Assembly (NCBI GenBank): GCA_905182985.1
Contig: CAJJDN010000033.1
Location: forward strand, 242,233 to 306,232
Direction of reading: 5' to 3'
DNA from: Paramecium sonneborni
Taxonomy: Eukaryota > Ciliophora > Oligohymenophorea > Peniculida > Parameciidae
DNA: 64,000 nt
The position numbers and the translations under genes were made by a program. Under the pieces are notes generated by a model. That model did no database searches and was not told where the DNA came from. It saw nothing but the letters and a program-made list of their open reading frames with translations. Below are positions 36,761 through 49,183 of the stretch, piece after piece (the first letter of the stretch is position 1; each line of letters opens with the position of its first letter).

Positions 36761-38299
36761 TGATTTATTAATATAATAACAGATAAATACTATTATTTAT
36801 TATTCAGGGCTTTTAATCATTAAATTAATTACAAAACTCTATGAAAGTTTGACTAAATAATCCAAAATTTATTTTTTCAATAACACAAAAAAAATTGTTC
36901 TGTTAAACATATCAAAGCACATGTTTTTTTTCCTAATTCTAATTCATAATTCTTAAATGAATTAAGATTGTTAATGTCGACTCTCTAGGAAAGTAGTTTT
37001 GCTGTTTTTAGAAAATATTCCTTTCAGCTTTAAATTTTTTTCTTAAGCTAATTAATATGGAAATATATGACAAGTTCATTCTAATTGTTGTAGAAAATTA
37101 CACTTAACTTTTAATTAATTACATCAATAAACATTTAGGATTTATCTTATATTTCTAGATTTGTTAATCATAAATTATACTTTGATGTTCATATTTACAT
37201 TTGAATCAACTTATATATATCAAAAAATCTATACGCTGTATTAAATTGTTAGATTATTAGTGTAACTTAGCCATATGCTAACAATCTCAAAGAAATAAAA
37301 TTCAGTTTAATTAAAACAAGAGATTTATACTGAGCATTTATTGTGTTTAAATGGAACAGGTGATGTTTATTAATAAAAAGAAAAAGTTGCGTTTGATAAA
37401 TATTTAAATAATTATAATTATGAAGGCTTGAAAATAAATGCGAAAAATTTGCAAATTTATTTTTTTAATTTAATTTCAAATATCTTTATCTAAGCTCTTT
37501 ATATTTCTATTTCTCTGGTTGTATGATTATAAAGATTTAGAAAATCTGTAATCATTCTTTTGATTTTTAGTTAAAAATAGATTTTAGTAGCAATTTTAAA
37601 TTAATTACAGGAGTGAGTTTCTTTAATTTATTTATAAAAAATGATATTTTTTTTAGATAAAAAAAAGGAGGAGATAGACTACAACATTTCCATTATAAAA
37701 TTCAATTTGAATAATATCTTGTTAATTCGATCAAAATGACTATAGCTTCGAAGAATTACTGATAAATAATTGAGGATTAAAGAGACTGAAAATTAATTAT
37801 AAAGATGAGCTGACAAGATGTAAATGAAAATAATAATGATAATAAAAATTATAATGACTATTCAAGTAAGGCTCTTATTTTATAAGTTTTTGCTTGATAG
37901 ATTATAAAAAATGAAAGATTCTTTTACTCCATTTAATTTTAATTATCGATAAGATAATTACTTTATAGAGAAATTTATTGCATGATTCTGGCCATAATAG
38001 TTTTTAATATTCCTATTTAATGGAAAATTTAATTGAATGTTAATAATAAAAATTCATACTATTTTGTTTCTCTTTAAATGAAAATAAAATACTCCAAGTC
38101 CTATTCATAATTTAGACTCATAAAGTTTATCTTTATTACAAATAAAACTCTATTTAATTTAAATTAATCCATATATACATTCCATTTTATTTTCTTTAAA
38201 TATAAAATGATTTTTCTATATTATGCAAAATGGACTATATGTAGTATATATTATTTGTTGAATATATAATTATTATAGAAAACTTACACATAGTTAAAA
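36761..38299. other. 1.5-kb intergenic, no gene seen
   Basis: Divergent region between a minus-strand and a plus-strand gene. All frames are closed by TGA at chance spacing; no conserved motif, tRNA or repeat noticed. AT-rich with many ATTT/AAAT runs. Confidence 0.6.
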
Positions 38300-39432
38300 A
38301 TGGCTGATTTTCCTACTCCAATTGATGTAAATCAAATAGCAAAGACTTCTCAACAGGATCAAAATACATCTTATAATTAAGCATGTGTAGTACCATAAGC
38401 TTAATAAGGCAATGCATATCTCGTATTTTCTCCTCAAATATAATTACAAAATCAAATCCAATATGCAAAAAATCAAGTTCAGCCAATTATATATCCATAA
38501 TTCTAACAAACTCAATTATATCTTAATCAACCTTTATTATAAGCTTAGTAATAACAATTCCTACAACCCTAAATTGTCAAAAAATAGGATACTCTGAAAC
38601 ATGAAGAACTGAGCAGAGCTGGTTATCTGGAAAGAAGAGATTTTAATTTATCAGTCTTAAAATATTACCTCATTTTTTAGGCTTTCTCCCTAGTTTTGTG
38701 TATTTGCTCCTATAGAAATGACTTTTTGAAGTTTTCTTATGATTTGAATGGACATTTCAAATTACCCTTTTACATATTTGTCACAATTATGAGCTTGGCT
38801 TTATTATATTCATACACAAGTCATAAAAAATTGAGAGACAAACAAATAAAAGTCATCTTAATTGTTGTTTATGGATTATGTTATGGATTTTTTATTCAAG
38901 CTATTTACTCTTCTACTTATTGTAATTACAATCCTTAAAATAACTATTATGGAAGTATCCTAAATAATTAAGGAAATTGTGAGATTGTTATAATTTTACT
39001 TAGTTTCATCAATCTTGAAACATATTCATTATTTTCTTATTGTATGTAGGAAGTAGAAGAATTGAGCATTAAAAGTTAAATTTATTTTTATAATTCTAGA
39101 TTCATTTTGGTATATAATATTACCTAACTTGACTTTTGGAGGTATTTTGTTTTCCCTTTATTACAACTATGAAATATTATGTTTCATGATAGCTTTCAGT
39201 TGTTGTTTTGGATTTTATCTTCAATTCACTCTAAAGAGGATGATAAAATCAAAGAAAGTATTTTATTTAAATATAAATTCAGTTCAAATTACGATCAGAT
39301 GAAGGTGCATTTGCATCTGTTTTATTTAGTTTCTTAATATTGGTTCCATTCTTTGATTTGGAAATCAAAAGCAAACAGATACAAGCCGACATAACCCAAA
39401 GCGAAAATTCTGAATAGAAAAATGTACAATGA
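38300..39432 (+). CDS. TMBIM/Bax-inhibitor-1-like membrane protein 1
   Basis: 360 aa, introns 39075-39099 (25 nt) and 39258-39282 (25). The N-terminal ~110 residues are Gln-rich cytosolic (CAA/TAA/TAG mixed), as in lifeguard proteins with a proline/glutamine-rich head. Then RRDFNLSVLKYYLIF starts TM1, and six to seven hydrophobic helices follow in the TMBIM pattern, including IKVILIVVYGLCYGFFIQAIYS, NFILP-type loop (YIILPNLTFGGILF) and a late AFASVLFSFLILVPFF. These form Ca2+-leak channels of ER/Golgi membranes. The call rests on topology and the paralog next door, not on a signature residue match. Complete here; a copy lacking its first 30 residues lies in the duplication. Confidence 0.65.
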
Positions 39433-39584
39433 GGAAAATTATAAAACAATATTCATAATTTATATTACTATTACATAGTATTCATATCTATTAATATAAT
39501 TATCTAATGGCTTAGCAATAGAGAAATGAAACAATAGTGCCTATTTTAGTTACATAAGAGGAATATAATGAAATTATGAAATAA
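38389..39584. repeat. Assembly duplication D, copy 1 (1196 bp)
   Basis: Identical to 39586-40781 with one N at 39585. It spans all but the first 89 bases of the TMBIM-like gene 1 and the first 78 bases of gene 2. Confidence 0.93.
39507..39584 (+). pseudogene. First 26 codons of TMBIM-like gene 2 (assembly duplicate)
   Basis: Same ATG and sequence as 40704-40781, then cut by the N. Artefact. Confidence 0.88.
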
Positions 39585-39585
39585 N

Positions 39586-40629
39586 AGTACCATAAGCTTA
39601 ATAAGGCAATGCATATCTCGTATTTTCTCCTCAAATATAATTACAAAATCAAATCCAATATGCAAAAAATCAAGTTCAGCCAATTATATATCCATAATTC
39701 TAACAAACTCAATTATATCTTAATCAACCTTTATTATAAGCTTAGTAATAACAATTCCTACAACCCTAAATTGTCAAAAAATAGGATACTCTGAAACATG
39801 AAGAACTGAGCAGAGCTGGTTATCTGGAAAGAAGAGATTTTAATTTATCAGTCTTAAAATATTACCTCATTTTTTAGGCTTTCTCCCTAGTTTTGTGTAT
39901 TTGCTCCTATAGAAATGACTTTTTGAAGTTTTCTTATGATTTGAATGGACATTTCAAATTACCCTTTTACATATTTGTCACAATTATGAGCTTGGCTTTA
40001 TTATATTCATACACAAGTCATAAAAAATTGAGAGACAAACAAATAAAAGTCATCTTAATTGTTGTTTATGGATTATGTTATGGATTTTTTATTCAAGCTA
40101 TTTACTCTTCTACTTATTGTAATTACAATCCTTAAAATAACTATTATGGAAGTATCCTAAATAATTAAGGAAATTGTGAGATTGTTATAATTTTACTTAG
40201 TTTCATCAATCTTGAAACATATTCATTATTTTCTTATTGTATGTAGGAAGTAGAAGAATTGAGCATTAAAAGTTAAATTTATTTTTATAATTCTAGATTC
40301 ATTTTGGTATATAATATTACCTAACTTGACTTTTGGAGGTATTTTGTTTTCCCTTTATTACAACTATGAAATATTATGTTTCATGATAGCTTTCAGTTGT
40401 TGTTTTGGATTTTATCTTCAATTCACTCTAAAGAGGATGATAAAATCAAAGAAAGTATTTTATTTAAATATAAATTCAGTTCAAATTACGATCAGATGAA
40501 GGTGCATTTGCATCTGTTTTATTTAGTTTCTTAATATTGGTTCCATTCTTTGATTTGGAAATCAAAAGCAAACAGATACAAGCCGACATAACCCAAAGCG
40601 AAAATTCTGAATAGAAAAATGTACAATGA
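39586..40629 (+). pseudogene. TMBIM-like gene 1 lacking its 5' end (assembly duplicate)
   Basis: Identical to 38389-39432; the first ~30 codons are missing because the copy begins at the N. Not a genuine third paralog. Confidence 0.9.
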
Positions 40630-40781
40630 GGAAAATTATAAAACAATATTCATAATTTATATTACTATTACATAGTATTCATATCTATTAATATAATTAT
40701 CTAATGGCTTAGCAATAGAGAAATGAAACAATAGTGCCTATTTTAGTTACATAAGAGGAATATAATGAAATTATGAAATAA
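39586..40781. repeat. Assembly duplication D, copy 2 (1196 bp)
   Basis: Second copy, running on into the complete TMBIM-like gene 2. Confidence 0.93.
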
Positions 40782-41779
40782 CCTGATTATATATAACAAT
40801 AGCTATTATAATAATTGCAACAAAAAAAGTAGGAATAATAATAATAATAATAATTATATCAACACCCCTATTTACAATATCAAAATTAATAAGATAATAA
40901 TAAATATGGAGTTATACCAGCAATTCCCTCACATCCTGTTGAACATTTCAATTAATAATAATAATAGTATTAATACACTCCTTAGCAGTAACTTTTATAA
41001 CAGTATAATCAAAATTTAAATTAAAATTTAATACAAAAAGAAATTATAATCTTATAACATAGAGAAGTTGAAGCTGCTGGAGAAAATGAAGTTAAATATT
41101 TTAATCAAAACCTTGCCAAATTTTTTTCAATAGAATTAGGAATATCTATATTGCTTAATTTTATTTCAGCAATTTTTAGAATGAGGATGATAAATTATTA
41201 TTGGCAATGGAATGCTCCTTTATGGATAGTTTTAGTACTTTACATTTTGTTGAATCTATTCATATTGACCAATCCAAAGATAATTTTACATGTATTTTTT
41301 TTTAATTTATATTAGAATAATCATTAAAAATTATTTTATGTTATACATGTAGTTTTATATTCCTTGCTCATGTAAGGATTGCAAATAGCAGTATAAGGAT
41401 ATGTATATTTTGGATGGAACTACTTCTTTTTCTTTTATTTCATGATTGCTGCTAGTTTAATTTGTGTTTGTATAATGATAAAAAGAAAAGGAATAAATTT
41501 ATCAACGCCTTAATATTTACCATCAACTATTGTTCCTGTTTGCTTTATATTACTTCTAAAGATTCTTTTTTCTTATGAATTCTATTGGCCTCTATTTTTG
41601 TGGGGAATCTTTGTAGTTATTTTTGCATAAGGACTAGTATTGCTTTTTAGAAGAATTAGTAAAATTGGATATGTAAATAATATATTTATTTTTAGAACAA
41701 ACATCATACCAATGATTTTTATGCGATGGCAACTGTTATGCCTATTTTAATGATCAGTCCATTTTATGATAACGAATGA
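40704..41779 (+). CDS. TMBIM/Bax-inhibitor-1-like membrane protein 2
   Basis: 342 aa, introns 41292-41315 (24 nt, multiple of three, no TGA) and 41673-41695 (23). The N-terminal ~110 residues are very Gln-rich with Gln runs encoded by TAA/CAA repeats (about 40797-40860), then a charged stretch REVEAAGENEVKYFNQNL and about seven hydrophobic helices. They start with SIELGISILLNFISAIF and include IHVVLYSLLMQGLQIAVQG and WGIFVVIFAQGLVLLF; the polar end reads MATVMPILMISPFYDNE, parallel to the ending of gene 1 (LILVPFFDLE). Shared architecture and order with its neighbour indicate tandem duplication, although the sequences have diverged strongly. Function inferred from topology only. Confidence 0.65.
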
Positions 41780-44565
41780 TTATAAATTATAAGCCAAATT
41801 AAATAAAAAATTTATTATAATAATTATATCGATTCCACTATTTTCCTGAAATCTTTAAAAAATTATAATTATAATATCAATCAACATGAATCAGTAGCTA
41901 ACGAGTATACAATTCTCCTTAAAAATCCTAATCAAGAATAATAAATAATGATACATGAATTGTTTCTATGTTATTTTCAATTTTGTTTTAGCAATTTTCA
42001 CCTTTTAGTACTTGTATCAACCTTTCAATATAATGATTTTTAGTAATTAAAATGTTTATTGATTAGTTTTAATTTATCAACCTTTTATTTCATTTTTTTA
42101 TTCAATGCAAATACGATTTCTCTCGAATAAATTGTAGGTGATGTACAGAATTTTACCTTCAAATAGTCTAGAATCAGTCCATAATTTTAATAATGTAGTT
42201 GACTCTTAAATTAATAAATCAAAATTTTATTATCAACTCTAATATAATTAATAAGCTTAGAAATTAATAATTCAAAGTGTTTGTCAATAATGATAATGAT
42301 CTATAATACTTTATTAAGATTTTAATTACACAGGTTTCTCTTAAGAAAATTTCATACCAATTTTTAAATATTTTGGAAATTCAATCTCTTTTTAATGCCC
42401 AGAACAGGCTACAATTATTGTTAATTATATTCCATCTACTTCACAACATATATATATAATTTCTTGTTCACTTCTGAATTAATTTTCCAAAAGCCATCAT
42501 AAGGATTTCTTAATCTTATTTCTATATACTATTAAGTAAATTTAAGGCATCAACTAATAATTTATCACTATTTACTTTATTTACTTTAATCAGATTCAAT
42601 AAGATTAGACATTAAGTTTGAATATTGTGAAGTAAATTTTAGCTAATTTTTTCAGCTTTAAGGCTGAACATTTAAAAACATTCCTAACATATTTATTTTA
42701 AATTGATTTTTCTCTAAAATTGTTATAATAATTATCATTTTTTTTCATATGAATAATTGTAGTTATACATTATTATTGCAAATATTACAAATTTAAGCAT
42801 TATTACATTCTTATAAATAAAAGAATCAACGATAAATTAGATTATTTAGCCCGTAAGCAGTAAAGACTTAATAAATAAGGTGTTATATATTAATATACAT
42901 AATATATATTAATGTTATAACTGTAGTTTTCTAGTTCATTTTAATTCATTATCTAACATCTTTGGAATTCTCTCATATAAAATTATTTAATATAATTCTT
43001 TCTTAATTATCATTATCATTTCTTCTTTAAAATAATAGATTCAAGTTAAACTTTGATTATTAACTTTCTTGATTACAAATCTATAATACAATTACAATCC
43101 AAACATTTATATTAAATAATTGTGCCAACTCAATGCTTATAAATTGTTAAATAATATAAAATAACTTTCAAAAAAGATTTTTTTATTTTATATGTTATTT
43201 TTTAAATTATTTTAACAATAATAAAGATATTTTTATTTTTCAACCTCTCTTTCTAAATCTTACATAATTCTATAATAATTAAAGTTCCTTTTTGATAAAA
43301 TAATTACTTTTTATATAGATTTTCTGTTTTTGTAAATGATAAATGCTTTACAATCAATTAAAAATATAAACATCTTAAAATAATTATAATTTTTTAACTT
43401 AAACTTAATTATTTAAGAAATCATATAAATCATATGGCAAGCTACCAATAAAATAATATTTTTTGACTCTTTTACTGTATAATAAAGATTAATAATTTAT
43501 GTTTTCTTTTTTTAACATTTAGATACATGGTTGTTATTTGATTTCGTAAAAGATTATGGGATGTAATTTATTATATTTTATTGTTTTAGATTTAATGATA
43601 AGTATATTTATTTTTGATAATTTAGAACTTTTAAAAGGAATTTTGGTTGATCTTTTGGAATAATTTCCTAATTAACTCCTTAATCAATATTGATTCAGTT
43701 ACAGTTTTAACGTCCCATGTAATCATCTGGTTCTCAAAATTTACATTCTTTTAAGTTAAGTAAAAGCCATATTAAGTTTGTTGTAAATCTACTGAGGAAA
43801 AGTAAAATTTCAGAATTATCTATTAAGTTCAAACTGAGAAGTGATCAATAATTCATTAGAGTAGTGCTTATATATTTTTAATATTGAATAATAATTTTTT
43901 TTTTTATCGAAAGATTTAAATAATAAAATGCTAAGATTGTTATTTTAATCATGTAAAAATTATGAGAAGATAATCAAATACATATTTTTAAAACTTAGAA
44001 AAACTATTAATAAATTTCGATTAATGAATACCAATATAGATAAAAAAATCGGTTAAAAAATAAATAAAAATTTTAAATAACAAACTTCTGAAATGATCTA
44101 AATTGAAAACAATAGCCATTCTATTTTTTCAGTTGTGTATTCTTATATTAAGTAAATAGAAAACTTGATGATATTAAGTGTTTATCCTAATTTTGTTAAC
44201 AGTTTCATAGACTCAACTATTGAGAAATACATAAAAATCTTTGTTTTACTTTGAGAATCATTAAATTCATTCATTCTCCTAACGATCAATAAAAAATAAA
44301 TGAAATAAATAAAAAGGGGAGAGTTCGAAATAATTATTAGACAATTTGTCTTATATATATTATTTTCTATTAGCTACTTATATATGTGACAACCATCTTG
44401 AAAAATTTTATTTTTATTAATGAATTTTGTACTATATTTGGGCCTTTATCTAAAAATTACAAAAAAATGTTTAAATTAATTAAGTCTATAAAAATTTGAT
44501 TTACCTGTCGTTGTTTATAATCAAAAAAGATATTTAATTAAAAATTAATAATATATATTTATAAT
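41780..44565. other. 2.8-kb region without an intact gene
   Basis: Longest gene-free stretch. A plus-strand part at about 41940-42660 reads as hydrophobic coding-like pieces (for example CFYVIFNFVLAIFTF and LIYQPFISFFYSMQIRFL) in different frames separated by TGA. It may be a decayed third membrane-protein gene or a gene with introns I could not place. The remainder to 44565 is AT-rich with nothing recognisable. Confidence 0.5.
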
Positions 44566-45453
44566 ATGAACAAACTTTTGATAATATGGGTTAGCCTTTT
44601 AGCAATAACATTTGCAGCTATAACTTTTGATACATCTGTTCGTTGTTCATGTGTAGAATTAACGGCTAAGAGTGATTGTGAAACATTAGATGATTATTGT
44701 AAATGGAATACTACTTGTCAAGAAATTGAAGATGTACCTTTTTCTTGTTCAAATTACACTCAAACAGAATGTACTAAGGAAAAGACCTATTATGATTGCA
44801 CTTGGGAAAATTCATAGTGTGTTGATTATGAATACTCATGCTCAGATTTCAAAAGTAAAAATGATTGTCTCTGCTATTGGAATAAAAATAATGAATGTGA
44901 GAGTTTCTCATCTTGTGATAATTATGATAAAGATAATTGCCCAACCAATTCTTAAACATGCACAACTCGTAATAATGTATGCGAAGAAATTATATGCTCT
45001 AATTATAAAACAAAGGTTGATTGTTACGGATAAGATTCTGAAACAACCAGATGTGCTTGGAGTAATTCTAACGAATGTTAATCATTAACCAAAGACTATA
45101 TATGCACAGATTTGGATGACTTTTAGGATTTATGTGAAAGCAAAAATTGCGTATATGCATCAAATGAATGTACTTTTAAGACATGTGCTCATAAGAAGGA
45201 CAAATATGACTGTTACTATGCTTAGACCAGTAAATATGAAGCAATAGCATGTATTTGGTAAAATGAAACCTGTGCTGAAGCAGTTGATACTAAGAATTTC
45301 ACAGCTGAAAATTGCACTAGTTCAAGATTAGGTTATAATTACAGATGGAATAAAGAAACGTCAGCATGTTAAGAATGTGACGATTTGATATCAAGATTAC
45401 CTGATCATGCTGTTATCTTATCAGTTTTTGTTGCGCTTGCTTTAAATGCTTGA
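44566..45453 (+). CDS. Cysteine-rich surface-antigen-like protein, GPI-anchored (paralog 2)
   Basis: 295 aa, no intron. Signal peptide MNKLLIIWVSLLAITFA and the same Cys/Trp periodic ectodomain as the gene at 27320-28255, with the same order of units (CKWN, CTWENSQC, CYWNKNNEC, CAWSNSNEC, CIWQNETC). The C-terminal hydrophobic tail is VILSVFVALALNA. It lacks the Ser-rich spacer of paralog 1, so the anchor follows the cysteine domain almost directly. The two are close relatives at amino-acid level but lie 16 kb apart on opposite strands. A +1-frame ORF at 44690-45088 is a shadow. Its 3' half is repeated after the 156-N gap. Confidence 0.85.
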
Positions 45454-45854
45454 TAGTATTATTATTTTAAAGATTAAATATTTTAAATTTTCATTTATTT
45501 ATGTTCCTTTAAATTAAATCATTCTATTAAATTAACTGATTTTAAACTTTTATTTTAATTATATTTATTAGAGATTTATGTGAATTATTTATAATATTCT
45601 TAATCTTATCAATTTATCGTAAAGTAATATAATTAATAGTTAAAAACTTTATTTTTTAAAATATCTAATTTATTTTTATCATTTCAAACTATTCTATAGT
45701 ATTCATTTTTCAAGATTTAATCCTTTTAATAAATTTACTATGACAACAGCGATTTTATTTAAAAAAAGAGTTATTAAAATATCTCAATATATTTTTTTAA
45801 AATTAGTTTTAAATCTTTAACTAAAGAACATAAATAAGTTCGAGTGAAATTGTA
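44979..45854. repeat. Assembly duplication E, copy 1 (876 bp)
   Basis: Identical to 46011-46886. Unlike the other duplications, the copies are separated by a run of 156 N, so a gap size was estimated here. Confidence 0.92.
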
Positions 45855-46010
45855 NNNNNNNNNNNNNNNNNNNNNNNNNNNNNNNNNNNNNNNNNNNNNN
45901 NNNNNNNNNNNNNNNNNNNNNNNNNNNNNNNNNNNNNNNNNNNNNNNNNNNNNNNNNNNNNNNNNNNNNNNNNNNNNNNNNNNNNNNNNNNNNNNNNNNN
46001 NNNNNNNNNN
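45855..46010. other. Assembly gap of 156 N
   Basis: Run of N. Because both flanks carry the same 876 bp, the gap is probably spurious, or it lies inside a real tandem duplication of the surface-protein gene. Confidence 0.97.
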
Positions 46011-46485
46011 ATGCGAAGAAATTATATGCTCTAATTATAAAACAAAGGTTGATTGTTACGGATAAGATTCTGAAACAACCAGATGTGCTTGGAGTAATTC
46101 TAACGAATGTTAATCATTAACCAAAGACTATATATGCACAGATTTGGATGACTTTTAGGATTTATGTGAAAGCAAAAATTGCGTATATGCATCAAATGAA
46201 TGTACTTTTAAGACATGTGCTCATAAGAAGGACAAATATGACTGTTACTATGCTTAGACCAGTAAATATGAAGCAATAGCATGTATTTGGTAAAATGAAA
46301 CCTGTGCTGAAGCAGTTGATACTAAGAATTTCACAGCTGAAAATTGCACTAGTTCAAGATTAGGTTATAATTACAGATGGAATAAAGAAACGTCAGCATG
46401 TTAAGAATGTGACGATTTGATATCAAGATTACCTGATCATGCTGTTATCTTATCAGTTTTTGTTGCGCTTGCTTTAAATGCTTGA
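46011..46485 (+). pseudogene. 3' half of surface-antigen-like paralog 2 (duplicate after gap)
   Basis: Identical to 44979-45453, in frame from the first base after the gap to the same TGA. Most likely an unmerged overlap. Since a real gap of unknown content separates the copies, a true recent tandem copy cannot be fully excluded here. Confidence 0.85.
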
Positions 46486-46886
46486 TAGTATTATTATTTT
46501 AAAGATTAAATATTTTAAATTTTCATTTATTTATGTTCCTTTAAATTAAATCATTCTATTAAATTAACTGATTTTAAACTTTTATTTTAATTATATTTAT
46601 TAGAGATTTATGTGAATTATTTATAATATTCTTAATCTTATCAATTTATCGTAAAGTAATATAATTAATAGTTAAAAACTTTATTTTTTAAAATATCTAA
46701 TTTATTTTTATCATTTCAAACTATTCTATAGTATTCATTTTTCAAGATTTAATCCTTTTAATAAATTTACTATGACAACAGCGATTTTATTTAAAAAAAG
46801 AGTTATTAAAATATCTCAATATATTTTTTTAAAATTAGTTTTAAATCTTTAACTAAAGAACATAAATAAGTTCGAGTGAAATTGTA
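46011..46886. repeat. Assembly duplication E, copy 2 (876 bp)
   Basis: Second copy of 44979-45854; the true downstream context continues from here. Confidence 0.92.
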
Positions 46887-47503
46887 TTATGTGATTGTAA
46901 AAAAAAATTATTTAATGAGAAAAAATAATTGACTTTAATTAAAATTTAACTTGATAGTTTATATTTTGATAAAAATATAAGTTTTTCATATCTCTTTTAT
47001 AATGGATAAAAGAGATTTATAACATAAATCAATTAAATTATTAATTATTGTAAATTAAAAAATAAATATTATATTAAGATAAACACATTTTTAAATATGA
47101 AAATATTTACATATGATTAAAAAATAAAATCAAATTGTATATTCACTTTCATGTATTTATTTATTTCAGATTTTAAAATTGCCTAACTTTAATCAAATAA
47201 TAACATTTTCTAATATTTCAACCTCAATTTTTTATTATATTTAATGATTAAAACAATATGATTATAAATTTATTTTTGGCAATCAATTCAATAAAATTAT
47301 TTATATTTAAGTAGTAAGCCATTTTTGGTGTATTTAAATGTAAAAATCAAAAGATTTTTCTAGTATATGCTGAGATTTTAAAACTGTTCATCGATTTTAA
47401 TCAATCTATATGAAACTTTTTGTTTATAAGTTTATTTAATTGAAAATAAATTAGCCTCTTAATTTTAATAAAATTATATTATTATTATAAACTGTAATAC
47501 TTA
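46486..47503. other. Intergenic, 1.0 kb
   Basis: AT-rich; no open frame beyond chance length, no repeat other than the tail of duplication E. Confidence 0.65.
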
Positions 47504-47998
47504 ATGAATTTTAATAAATATCTGCTATAATTACCAAAGTTAACTCCAACTACAATGGATGATAGTTATAGATAGCTTGGAATAGTAAAAAATAAAAGCC
47601 CTTTTAGAATTGAAAATAGAGATTTATTTTATTTAATGAACAAAAGCTAATTTGAAAGTTTGTATTCAAATCCAAAAAAATTAAAAACTGAAAAATAGCA
47701 ATCATTTCGAAATCATTCTTATAGAATGCACTCAAGTATAAATGAGAAAAATAGAGAAATTCAGCATCATAACTCATTTATAGAAAATAATTAGTTGCAT
47801 CAAAAATAATGGCAAAAATAAAAAAATACTATGATTACAAGAAGCTTTTAAAAACCTGAATTCAGAAATAAATCAGAGACTTTGTGTTTAGATAAAAAAA
47901 ATTAACCTGAATCATAAAGAAAAATGCAAAATAAAAGATTACTAAAAAATCCTAAAATTATGTTAAGAGAATTATGGGATGTAAATTATGGATAATGA
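47504..47998 (+). CDS. Unknown polar protein, 164 aa
   Basis: 164 aa, one exon. Start MNFNKYLLQLPKLTPTTMDD; composition is rich in Asn, Lys, Ser, Gln and His with short motifs (SPFRIENRDLFYLM, RNHSYRMHSS, KIMLRELWDVNYG at the end). No TM or signal; probably largely disordered. Gln codons are mixed CAA/TAA/TAG as in the other genes, which supports coding. The last 80 bases are repeated at 49185-49264. No family recognised. Confidence 0.62.
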
Positions 47999-49183
47999 AT
48001 ACTCTTTTTCAAGATGATGTATTTAGTTTTATCATTCAATTAATATAAATATACTTTTAATATTTCATGTCAAAACTTTCTTATATCAATCTAACTATAT
48101 ATTTTTAATAAGTATTGGATTAAAAATTAAATTGATGAATATTTATTCATTTATATGATTGATATTTAAATAAAACAATATATTTTTATATCTATGCTTT
48201 GTGAAACGAAATACAATAAGATACATTTCTATTAAAATTATATTTCAAGGTTACTTAGATTGGGAGTTTTATCTATAAACTAATAATGAATTTAGGATCT
48301 AGAATTCTTTTGAAATATAAAAACTTTAAATCCTCTTTTTTATAGCTAATGATATATTTTATGATCAATCTTAAATATGAGGAGATATGTTGGAATAGGT
48401 TCATCAAAACTTCTGAATACTGAATATATCTGCTAAAATTTAAAAAAATTTAAGGATTAAAATGGATTGTTTATATAATGGATTTGTTTTAGGTATTTTT
48501 GAGATAAAATCATTTATTTTATAATTATTCATTAGTTTACTTAATATTTTTTGGAAAGGAGAACGGGTTGATAATACTTGAATTAATATAATAAGTTTTA
48601 AATGCAAAAAATTTGAATATAAAAAAATATTTTTGATTAGTTATAAGTTTAATGATGCAAGACTTAAAATAATTTTTAAATAAATATAAAATAAGATTTT
48701 AATTTAGTTTATTTATTCTGAAAAATTCAAAATTTTTAGTAAAAATAAGATTTAAATTTTGGAAGATAACAAGTTTAATAGATAAAAATTATAATAGAAA
48801 AGTTTAGAAAAAGGAATAATAATTATTGAAGATATAAAAATAATAGATGAGATAAAACAAATAAAAAAGAAATAGAAATTAAGATAAGTAAATAGTTTTA
48901 TAAAGTTAATATAAGAAAGATAATGAGCTAAAATGAATGTTATACTGATAATAAATTAAGGAATTGTAAAATAAGTATAGGTGAAAAGAAGTTTGGAAAT
49001 AATGTAGAGTAAATAGAAAATGAGTTATATAAATTTATGATTGAAGTTTTAATATAAAAATTTCAATAATAAGTATATTAGGGTGTAATGTTTTTAATTG
49101 AAATGGTTTTTTATTGGATTATCTTAATAATAATGAATGGATTGTTTTTTGGATGTGGATGGTCTGATTAGTTTAGAATCGAT
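47919..49183. repeat. Assembly duplication F, copy 1 (1265 bp)
   Basis: Identical to 49185-50449 with one N at 49184. It covers the last 80 bases of the 164-aa gene and the following non-coding DNA. Confidence 0.93.
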
